Assembly (NCBI GenBank): GCA_043731125.1
Contig: JAYTJL010000018.1
Location: forward strand, 1-19,164
Length of the DNA: 19,164 nucleotides
From: JAYTJL01 sp043731125
Lineage (GTDB): Bacteria > Patescibacteriota > Saccharimonadia > Saccharimonadales > UBA10212
Reading direction: 5' to 3'
Below the pieces are notes generated by a model, which searched no databases, was not told the DNA's origin, and saw only the letters and a list, made by a program, of their open reading frames with translations. Made by a program: the position numbers and the translations under genes. Positions within the stretch are counted from its first letter, which is position 1. The number at the start of each line of letters is the position of its first letter. Below, piece by piece: positions 13,194 through 19,164 of the stretch.

Positions 13194-14591
13194 ATGGAAA
13201 TACGCGACAACAGTACTGACGTAAAACCAAAACCTGATGTTTCGGGCAAAAAAGCCGCTCTAGGTTCGGTTGCAAAAAAATCAGGCAATTTGGCTAAGTC
13301 GTTACATGGGGCTGTCAAAAATCAAGTTTCAAAAGTTGCGAGCAAAACATCATCCGCTCCTGGTGAAGACTACATAGTTGGTCTCGATATTGGTACAGAG
13401 TATGTAAAAGCGCTGGTTGGCCGTGTAACAGGGAACAAAGTTGAGATAATTGGAGTCGGCAGGATGCATCAGTCCCTTTCTGACATGCAGGCCGGTGCTA
13501 TTGCGGATATATCCGGAGTTGTCGCCAACTGTGACAGAGCTCTAGCCGCCGCCGAGCAACAAGCCGGTGTCAGTGTGCGAACCGCCGTCTTGGGGATAGC
13601 AGGAGAGCTGGTCAAGGGTACCACTACAACAGTTAGGTTTACTCGTAAGAATTCTGCCAAAGAACTCGACGAAGAGGAAGTTGCTCGTATTATTCAACTG
13701 GTCCAAGAAAGAGCAGAGGCCAAAGCTCGTTCTTCTTTGGCATGGGAATTGGGGGGCAAAGAAGTTGACGTGCGACTAGTGAATAGTGCCTTGGTGAGAA
13801 TAGAAATTGACGGATATAGAGTAACCAACCCAGTCGGTTTTCAAGGTAAAGACATTATGGTAGAAATGTACACGGCTTTTGCGCCGATGATACACATTGG
13901 TGCCTTAGAACGCACTGCGCATGAGTTAGACCTTGAGCTACTGGCAGTTGCGGCCGAACCTTTTGCTGTTGCTCGGTCAATTGTTGGTGACGAACCATCA
14001 GCAGATGTTAGCGCAATTTTAATGGATGTTGGTGGTGGTACAACTGATATTGCTGTTGTTAATGAAGGAGGCGTGGAAGGCACAAAAATGTTTGGAATTG
14101 GTGGACGAGCATTTACCCACGCAGTAGAGAGAGACTTAGGAATAGATTTTGCCAAGGCCGAAGCGCTCAAACTCAGTTTGAGCGAGGGCAAGGTTGTAGA
14201 TAGTAAGAAGCCAGAACTTGAAAAATCGCTGCAAAAAACTCTAAATGTTTGGGCCACTGGTGTAGAACTAGCACTTTCTGAATTTACTGGAGTAGACAGG
14301 TTGCCCAACAGAATATTGTTGTGCGGTGGCGGTTCTAGCCTAGAGATGCTAAAAGAAGAGCTACAAAATGGTGAATGGCACGATGCCCTTGCCTTCACTA
14401 AAAAACCCGTTGTTCAGTATATACAGCCCAATGAAGTCGCTGGGATTACTGATACTACAGGGGATGTCACTGACCATACCTTCATTACAGCCATGGGGCT
14501 GCTTCGCGTTGGAGTGGACACAATGGCAAGCGGTGGGGGTGGCAAAGAGGACAGCGTTAAGGGTAAACTTAATAAGATACTTCGAATATGA
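13194..14591 (+). CDS. ftsA: FtsA-like cell-division ATPase (actin fold)
   Basis: FtsA is an actin-like ATPase that tethers FtsZ to the membrane and recruits the divisome. This 465-residue protein has the phosphate-1 motif VGLDIGTEYVKALVG (about residues 61-75), an SHS2-type insert (MQAGAIADISGVVANCDRAL), phosphate-2 MDVGGGTTDIAVV (about 275-288) and the adenosine motif LLCGGGSSLEMLKEEL (about 373-388). The first 58 residues are an unusual basic, Ser/Lys-rich extension missing from typical FtsA. The C-terminus GKLNKILRI could be a short amphipathic membrane anchor. PilM of type IV pili shares this fold, and the next gene also encodes a single-pass membrane protein as in pilMNO, so a PilM-like role is an alternative. 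However, no other pilus gene is present. No ribosome binding site is seen; the start rests on the promoter 30 nt upstream. It overlaps the next gene by ATGA. Confidence 0.88.
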   Translation: MEIRDNSTDVKPKPDVSGKKAALGSVAKKSGNLAKSLHGAVKNQVSKVASKTSSAPGEDYIVGLDIGTEYVKALVGRVTGNKVEIIGVGRMHQSLSDMQAGAIADISGVVANCDRALAAAEQQAGVSVRTAVLGIAGELVKGTTTTVRFTRKNSAKELDEEEVARIIQLVQERAEAKARSSLAWELGGKEVDVRLVNSALVRIEIDGYRVTNPVGFQGKDIMVEMYTAFAPMIHIGALERTAHELDLELLAVAAEPFAVARSIVGDEPSADVSAILMDVGGGTTDIAVVNEGGVEGTKMFGIGGRAFTHAVERDLGIDFAKAEALKLSLSEGKVVDSKKPELEKSLQKTLNVWATGVELALSEFTGVDRLPNRILLCGGGSSLEMLKEELQNGEWHDALAFTKKPVVQYIQPNEVAGITDTTGDVTDHTFITAMGLLRVGVDTMASGGGGKEDSVKGKLNKILRI

Positions 14592-16318
14592 GTAACGTAC
14601 CACCAAAATCCCAAAAGGACACTATCTACTTAGAGCCAGATGACGATATCACGGCTATCGTTGAGAAAGTTGAGTCAGCTGAGAATAAAGTTGTGGCTTT
14701 AGTGTTGCCCAAAAGGGCCGCTAGCCTGCAGAGCATTGTCAATATGCGTCTGCTTAAGAGAAACGCCGACAAGGCAGGTAAAAGTGTAGTGCTAATAACA
14801 TCAGAAGACTCGCTTCTACCACTAGCTGGTGCAGCCAAGATTCACGTAGCCAAGAACTTACAAAGCAAACCAGAAGTCCCGTTAGCACCGCGTGGAGCTA
14901 AAGAAACAGGTGAGAAAGAAGCCGAAATACCTGAAGATCTGGCCGGGACCGCTGAAGATGTACCGACTACTCTTGACTATCACCGTAGTGTTGGTGCGCT
15001 TGCTGTCATAGCCGATGAAGAGAGTGTTGAGCTTGGTGACGTGGCGGATGGTGAGGATGCTGATAAATCAAAAAAGACCAAAAAATCCCGCGAAAACAAA
15101 ATAAAAATACCTAACTTTGATAGGTTTCGTTTGTTGTTGGTGCTGGGAATTGTTGGGCTGATAGCCTTAATTGTTGTTCTGGTAATGGCCCTAAGGGTCT
15201 GGCCATCAGCAACCATCACTATTCAGACCGAAAGCATTCCAGTCGATACCAAATTTGCTCTAACAACATCAGATAGTGCTAAAGAATATAACGCTGAGAA
15301 GAAAGTTATCCCCATCGCAACCAAAACCAGTGAACAAACGTCTGTTCAGTCGGTTACCGCAACTGGCCAACAAAACAATGGAGAAAAAGCCACTGGTAGC
15401 GTAACAATGACGGCCCAGGCCTGTGCACCGAACTTGAGCACACCTTCTGCTGTCCCTGCCGGCACAGGAGTGAGCGTAAACGGGCTGACATTTATTACTC
15501 AAAGTTCAACAGGCTTCAGTTTCGTAAGTGCTAGTGGCAGCTGTATCAACTACGAAGCTGTTAGCTCAACACAGGTTCGCGCACAGTCAGGTGGCAGTAA
15601 ATACAATATTGCCGCTGGATCTTCGTTTACGGTTGCCGGTAGGGGTGACGTTGAAGCGACAGGTAGTGCCACTACTGGTGGTACAGATAACATTACAACA
15701 ATAGTTTCTCAGGCGGATTTGGATAAAGCCAAAGAAAAGGTCACCACTGAGTCTGCGGATACATTTGCACGCAAGTTCCAAGCAGACCTAACTAAGGCTG
15801 GCGAGTATGTCTTGCCGTCAACTCTCAAAGTTGGTGAGGCCGCTGTAACATCCACTCCAGCTGTTGGTCAGCCGGGCAATACCGTGTCTGTGACAATAAA
15901 AATCCCACATACAATTTTTACTGTTAAAAAAGTACACCTCGAGGAAGCTGTCAAAAAGCAAGCACTGTCGCAAGTAAACACCAAAAAGCAAAAACTTGAG
16001 ACCGACGATGTGTTAACTGGTGCCAACATTGTTGATCAGAATGGCCCAACACCGAACGATGTGATAATAAATATTGACCAAACACTCTCGGCTATCCCAA
16101 TACTCGATGCAGAGGCAATAAAAAAACAAATTGCGGGACTAAAATCAGCCGGAATTAAATCGCAGATTAGCAAATTAACCGGTGTAAAAACTGTTGAAGT
16201 AAAGATGCGCCCATTCTATGTGTCCAAAGTACCAACTAAGTCCAGTAAAGTTACAATTGTCGTCAAAGCTGAAAAACCAGTCATAAAGAAGGAGCCAGCA
16301 AAAAACAATGAACCCTAG
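14588..16318 (+). CDS. Single-pass membrane protein with baseplate-J-like ectodomain
   Basis: A 576-residue protein translationally coupled to ftsA (ATGA overlap). Residues about 12-95 form a cytoplasmic alpha/beta domain (TIYLEPDDDITAIVEKVESA, VVALVLPKRA, SVVLITSED). A charged linker follows, rich in Asp/Glu then Lys. Residues about 180-203 are a transmembrane helix (LLLVLGIVGLIALIVVLVMA). The large ectodomain contains PAGTGVSVNGLTFITQSS and SKYNIAAGSSFTVAG, the pattern seen in CPR proteins annotated as baseplate J/gp47-like. It also has one cysteine pair (QAC...GSC), a coiled Lys-rich stretch and a Lys/Pro-rich end. I know no experimental function. Its coupling to ftsA suggests a role at the division site or in envelope assembly; phage origin is unlikely given the housekeeping context. 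Confidence 0.85.
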   Translation: MSNVPPKSQKDTIYLEPDDDITAIVEKVESAENKVVALVLPKRAASLQSIVNMRLLKRNADKAGKSVVLITSEDSLLPLAGAAKIHVAKNLQSKPEVPLAPRGAKETGEKEAEIPEDLAGTAEDVPTTLDYHRSVGALAVIADEESVELGDVADGEDADKSKKTKKSRENKIKIPNFDRFRLLLVLGIVGLIALIVVLVMALRVWPSATITIQTESIPVDTKFALTTSDSAKEYNAEKKVIPIATKTSEQTSVQSVTATGQQNNGEKATGSVTMTAQACAPNLSTPSAVPAGTGVSVNGLTFITQSSTGFSFVSASGSCINYEAVSSTQVRAQSGGSKYNIAAGSSFTVAGRGDVEATGSATTGGTDNITTIVSQADLDKAKEKVTTESADTFARKFQADLTKAGEYVLPSTLKVGEAAVTSTPAVGQPGNTVSVTIKIPHTIFTVKKVHLEEAVKKQALSQVNTKKQKLETDDVLTGANIVDQNGPTPNDVIINIDQTLSAIPILDAEAIKKQIAGLKSAGIKSQISKLTGVKTVEVKMRPFYVSKVPTKSSKVTIVVKAEKPVIKKEPAKNNEP

Positions 16319-16715
16319 CTCCGGTCAAATTTTGGCCTTGGATGTGGGACTACGGCGAACCGGGATAGCCAGGGCCTCTCCAGTGGCGCGGCTACCAGAA
16401 CCGTTAATGTCTGTTGCTACCGAAAGAATTAATGAATGCCTTAAAAAACTTATAGGAGAGTACGATGTTACTGTTGTGGTTGTAGGACTGCCAAGAAGCC
16501 TTAACGGAAATGAAACTGGCCAGACCAAGTGGACCCGTGAATGGGTAAAAAGTATTAAACCTGTTCACGGGGTTGAGTGGTACTTTCAGGACGAGGCGCT
16601 AACAAGTGAGCTCGCCAAGAGTCACTCCAGCGTGCATGACATAGATGCTAATGCAGCTGCAGTGATCCTAGACGACTTTCTTAAGACCGAGCCGGGAGAA
16701 AGAATGCCATGCTAA
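16308..16715 (+). CDS. ruvX: RuvX/YqgF-family Holliday junction resolvase-like nuclease
   Basis: A 135-residue RNase H-fold protein of the YqgF family, linked to pre-16S rRNA end processing and, by fold, to Holliday junction cleavage. Seen in order: LALDVGLRRTGIA with catalytic Asp12, VVVVGLPRSLNGNETGQT (about 56-73), DEALTS with Glu96, and DIDANAAAVILDDFL with Asp111 or Asp113. The length is normal for the family. In DEALTS an alanine replaces the usual arginine of DERLTT. ATG 16308 overlaps the previous gene by 11 bp, and AAGAAGGAG (16286-16294) lies 13 nt upstream. The end overlaps mltG by 7 bp, so all four genes from ftsA to mltG read as one operon. RuvX next to MltG also occurs in Firmicutes (yrrK, yrrL). 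Confidence 0.92.
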   Translation: MNPSSGQILALDVGLRRTGIARASPVARLPEPLMSVATERINECLKKLIGEYDVTVVVVGLPRSLNGNETGQTKWTREWVKSIKPVHGVEWYFQDEALTSELAKSHSSVHDIDANAAAVILDDFLKTEPGERMPC

Positions 16716-17758
16716 AGAAATTAAAAAAAACCAAGTTCAAAAAACCAAACACTAAAAAAAGCTGGCTGATTGTTGCAGTTGTGCTAGCAATATTACTGGT
16801 CGGCGGTGTTGTTGTACTCCGTGGTTGGTACAACCGTAATTTGCAGCCGGTGAGTATGTCGTTAGAAAAAAAATACTTTACTGTTTCTACTGGTGACACG
16901 AGGACTGTTATAGCCAATGGTCTTGAGCAAGCTGGGCTGATACGCAACGCCAAAGCCTTTGAAAATTATGTCAGGTCGCATCAAATAAGTAATTTGCAAG
17001 CGGGTACATATATACTCAGTCCTTCTATGGACGTTGCGGAAATTGTAAGTAAAATAGCCAAAGGTGATGTTGCTAAAAATTTGTTGACAATCCTGCCAGC
17101 CAAACGTCTAGACCAAGTAAAAAAAGCCTTCATGCAAGCTGGCTACACCGAAGAGCAGGTTGACTACGCACTTCAACCAGACCTATACGCAGACTTACCT
17201 ATAATGTCCAATTTGCCGCCGGGTGCTAGTCTGGAGGGTTATTTATACCCGGACTCCTTCCAAAAACAGTCAGACACACCCGCTGAAACTATTATTCGGC
17301 AGTCACTAATTGAAATGCAGAAGTATTTGACAGCAGACGTGGTTAGCGGACTCGGGGCTCAAGGACTAAGCGTTCACCAGGGCATAATACTGGCGTCAAT
17401 TGTTGAACAAGAAACATCAGACCCCCGTGATCAACCGACTGTTGCTCAAGTATTTTTAACTCGCTACAAGCAAGGCACAATGCTAGGGTCTGATGTGACT
17501 GCTTTTTATGCTTCGGCGCTTGCCGGCAAAGAACCAACTGTCTTTATAGAGTCTCCGTACAACACCCGAATCCTTACCGGGTTACCTCCTGGCCCAATAG
17601 GCAACTTTACGGCTAGTGCAATTCGGGCAGTTGCCAAACCAGCAACAACTGACTACCAGTATTTCGTAGCTGGAGACGACGGAACGCTTTACTTTACTCA
17701 TACCGCAGTCGAACACCAAGAGGCGATTGATAAGTATTGTACCGAGGCCTGTAACTAG
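16709..17758 (+). CDS. mltG: Endolytic murein transglycosylase MltG
   Basis: MltG cleaves nascent peptidoglycan glycan strands at the membrane and helps set strand length. This 349-residue protein starts at ATG 16709, inside the end of ruvX, with GGGAG (16694-16698) 10 nt upstream. A basic N-terminus precedes one transmembrane helix (about 19-38, LIVAVVLAILLVGGVVVLRG). A LysM-like segment follows (YFTVSTGDTRTVIANGLEQAG). The catalytic domain has LEGYLYPDSF, ASIVEQET with Glu233 as the likely catalytic residue (E. coli Glu218), SPYNTRILTGLPPGPI and YFVAGDDGTLYFTHTAVEH. Everything expected is present. The gene ends an operon with ftsA and precedes a peptidoglycan hydrolase gene, consistent with coordinated wall growth and division. 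Confidence 0.96.
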   Translation: MLKKLKKTKFKKPNTKKSWLIVAVVLAILLVGGVVVLRGWYNRNLQPVSMSLEKKYFTVSTGDTRTVIANGLEQAGLIRNAKAFENYVRSHQISNLQAGTYILSPSMDVAEIVSKIAKGDVAKNLLTILPAKRLDQVKKAFMQAGYTEEQVDYALQPDLYADLPIMSNLPPGASLEGYLYPDSFQKQSDTPAETIIRQSLIEMQKYLTADVVSGLGAQGLSVHQGIILASIVEQETSDPRDQPTVAQVFLTRYKQGTMLGSDVTAFYASALAGKEPTVFIESPYNTRILTGLPPGPIGNFTASAIRAVAKPATTDYQYFVAGDDGTLYFTHTAVEHQEAIDKYCTEACN

Positions 17759-17772
17759 TGTTAACAGGCCTC
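17744..17772. repeat. 9-bp inverted repeat across the mltG stop codon
   Basis: GAGGCCTGT (17744-17752) and ACAGGCCTC (17764-17772) are exact reverse complements with an 11-nt loop containing the TAG stop. A G+C-rich stem here could end or protect the operon mRNA. No T-run follows on either strand, so it is not a standard intrinsic terminator. It directly abuts the next promoter. Confidence 0.75.
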
Positions 17773-17775
17773 ATA

Positions 17776-17784
17776 TGGTATAAT
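17776..17784 (+). promoter_or_regulatory. Extended -10 promoter of the LysM-CHAP gene
   Basis: TGG then TATAAT (17779-17784) is a perfect extended -10, the same ATGGTATAAT core as before ftsA. No -35 is seen at the usual distance. The transcript would start near 17791. Confidence 0.65.
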
Positions 17785-17792
17785 ATAGGCTT

Positions 17793-17833
17793 GGTAGAAT
17801 CGCTTTGCTGCCAGCCAGATAAGCACTTCTACC
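17793..17833 (+). promoter_or_regulatory. Predicted 5'-leader hairpin of the LysM-CHAP mRNA
   Basis: GGTAGAA (17793-17799) pairs with TTCTACC (17827-17833), GCTT (17802-17805) with AAGC (17821-17824), and CTG (17808-17810) with CAG (17816-17818). Symmetrical 2-nt internal loops separate the three helices and the loop is CCAGC. It begins within 2-3 nt of the predicted transcript start and ends 7 nt before the ATG, where no Shine-Dalgarno is present. Confidence 0.6.
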
Positions 17834-17840
17834 CTTTAAT

Positions 17841-19034
17841 ATGAAATTAGACAAACTACGAAGCTCTGTTCGCAGGGCAAAAGAGCAAATTTTTACTAGG
17901 GAAACGCTGGAAACCGTAATCGCAGCTAATCCTTTTGATGACAAAAAACTAGACCGCGCTACTCGTAAAAAAGTGGCCAAATACAGTATTATACTCGGCA
18001 ACATTGCCTTGTTGGTTGGCATAGCGGTATTTATTATTAACAGTGGTTCTGCTAGTCAGACGGTAAGAAGCGGTACTGTGAGTAGTGTTGTTACTACGGC
18101 TTCGTCGGTCTCTAATCCACTAGACAAACTATCATCTGCTCAAATCGCCAGAGAGGTTGCTCAAATGACTGACTTAGCTGAGCTAACGGCGGTTCGCAAT
18201 CAGGCTGACTCTGAGGGTGCTCAGTTGGCAGTTGCTGCCAGTGAAAACGCCGTGGTTACCAAACCACAACTGGTAAGTACATCTCAAAAGTCAAAAAAAG
18301 ACATAGTAAAATATATAACCAAAGCAGGGGACACTATCACCAGTATTGCGGCTACCTATAATTTGAGCGCTAATAGTGTCAGGTGGTCAAATGACCTTAC
18401 CGGCGACGCAGTCGCGGCAGATAAAAACCTCATCATTCCACCGGGTAACGGGATAGCATATCTAGTTAAAAGTACTGACACTATAGATGGTCTGGTTAGC
18501 AAATATACAGCCGACAAAGCATTGTTTGTTAGTGTTAATGACGCCGAAAGTGGCAAACTAAACCCCGGAGAGTATGTTTGGGTGCCTGGTGGTACAGTTG
18601 CCCCACCAGTGGTTAGGTTTAGTAGTGTGTCGCGTGGTGGATTTGCTTTTGGCGCAACAGCTATATATGGCAGTAATGGCTATGACTATGGCTACTGTAC
18701 CTGGTGGGCGGCAACTCGCAGGGCACAAATTGGTAGGTCAATTCCAAGCAATCTGGGTAATGCTTGCACCTGGAAGGGTCTGGCTGCACAGGCTGGGTTA
18801 AGTGTAGGAACTGCACCAGCTACTGGGGCAGTGATTTGGACGCCCAGTGGCTGTTATGGTCACGTTGGTTTTGTAGAAAAAGTCAACGAAGATGGTAGTG
18901 TTTGGGTTTCTGACATGAACTCACGAGGCTTTGCCAGCATGGACACCACTAGCGGTGGCGCTGGTGGCTGGGGACGAATTAGTTACCGTTTGCTTTCGCC
19001 TGACCAAGCCAATAATTTCTGGTACATCTACTAG
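17841..19034 (+). CDS. Membrane-anchored LysM-CHAP peptidoglycan hydrolase
   Basis: A 397-residue protein. A charged cytoplasmic N-terminus (residues 1-about 48) precedes one membrane helix (SIILGNIALLVGIAVFII, about 49-66). A Ser/Thr/Ala-rich linker leads to two LysM repeats: about 157-200 (YITKAGDTITSIAATYNLS...NLIIPP) and about 208-250 (YLVKSTDTIDGLVSKYTAD...YVWVPG), which bind glycan strands. The C-terminal CHAP domain has YGYCTWWAATRRA with nucleophile Cys286, GHVGFVEKV with His341 and VSDMNSRG with Asp358/Asn360. CHAP domains act as amidases or endopeptidases on peptide stems. It probably cuts wall at division, or the host wall if this is an epibiont; the window does not tell which. It has its own promoter and a structured leader. 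It follows the mltG operon. Confidence 0.93.
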   Translation: MKLDKLRSSVRRAKEQIFTRETLETVIAANPFDDKKLDRATRKKVAKYSIILGNIALLVGIAVFIINSGSASQTVRSGTVSSVVTTASSVSNPLDKLSSAQIAREVAQMTDLAELTAVRNQADSEGAQLAVAASENAVVTKPQLVSTSQKSKKDIVKYITKAGDTITSIAATYNLSANSVRWSNDLTGDAVAADKNLIIPPGNGIAYLVKSTDTIDGLVSKYTADKALFVSVNDAESGKLNPGEYVWVPGGTVAPPVVRFSSVSRGGFAFGATAIYGSNGYDYGYCTWWAATRRAQIGRSIPSNLGNACTWKGLAAQAGLSVGTAPATGAVIWTPSGCYGHVGFVEKVNEDGSVWVSDMNSRGFASMDTTSGGAGGWGRISYRLLSPDQANNFWYIY

Positions 19035-19076
19035 TAACCAATAACTTGTAACTTATAACCGGCCAGCTACAATCGC

Positions 19077-19164
19077 GTTATCAGTTATCAGTTATCAGTT
19101 ATCAGTTATCAGTTATCAGTTATCAGTTATCAGTTATCAGTTATCAGTTATCAGTTATCAGTTA
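19077..19164. repeat. 7-bp tandem repeat running off the right edge
   Basis: The unit GTTATCA repeats without error from 19077 to 19164, about 12.6 copies, and continues past the window. The sequence before it (19035-19076) holds looser GTAAC/TTATAACC words. There are no spacers, so it is not a CRISPR array. It lies 43 bp after the LysM-CHAP stop codon, in non-coding DNA. Confidence 0.95.

Noticed and set aside
13841..14398. Minus-strand 185-residue frame inside ftsA
   Set aside because: Fully antisense to conserved ATPase motifs; Ser/Pro-rich composition typical of a shadow frame.
14588..16318. Phage tail or contractile injection gene
   Set aside because: The baseplate-J-like resemblance is limited to the ectodomain; it is membrane-anchored, coupled to ftsA and surrounded by housekeeping genes, with no other phage gene nearby.
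19077..19164. CRISPR array
   Set aside because: The units are contiguous 7-mers with no spacers.
1..19164. TGA recoded as glycine
   Set aside because: TGA ends several genes at positions matching family ends and gene overlaps, so the standard bacterial code fits.

Overview
The window looks like a piece of a Candidate Phyla Radiation (Patescibacteria) genome, most likely Candidatus Saccharibacteria (TM7). This rests on three things. The housekeeping genes are small, including an alanyl-tRNA synthetase with no C-Ala domain. Genes are tightly packed and often overlap, and many encode small secreted or single-pass surface proteins. A LysM-CHAP hydrolase follows an MltG/RuvX/FtsA-like block. TGA is used as an ordinary stop (for example at 2450-2452, 7831-7833 and 14589-14591), which argues against the TGA=Gly code of Absconditabacteria and Gracilibacteria. 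No marker gene here fixes the phylum, so the assignment is inference.

Left half (1-9808), cell surface. A minus-strand single-pass protein with a repetitive ectodomain runs off the left edge and shares a divergent promoter region with a plus-strand single-pass protein (1017-1706). Then come a small secreted protein (1715-2452), three long tandem paralogous secreted proteins (2656-3984, 4106-5425, 5445-6764), each with ten conserved cysteines, and a shorter relative (6784-7833). Next are a DUF916/WxLIP-like membrane-anchored protein (7902-8900) and a PKD-domain membrane protein (8924-9808). The five secreted proteins end in a shared aromatic C-terminal strand resembling the second motif of the Firmicutes WxL domain. 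The block may be a CPR counterpart of the WxL/Csc surface complex.

Right half (9843-19034), housekeeping and envelope growth. It holds mnmA (tRNA 2-thiouridylase), an untracked 55-residue Ala/Pro-rich gene with its own ribosome binding site and terminator, alaS (split by one extra T in a T6 run), and an operon of ftsA-like, baseplate-J-like membrane protein, ruvX/yqgF and mltG. The last gene is a LysM-CHAP wall hydrolase whose mRNA should begin with a 14-bp interrupted hairpin. The order mnmA - alaS - ruvX - mltG recalls the Firmicutes trmU...alaS-yrrK-yrrL neighbourhood, here with division-type genes inserted. The window ends inside a 7-bp tandem repeat.

Regulation. Many promoters look like extended -10 elements (TGnTAtaaT-like) with poor -35 boxes. 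Two of them (mnmA, alaS) lie so close to the start codon that the mRNAs are probably leaderless. I found no tRNA, rRNA, CRISPR array or insertion sequence.
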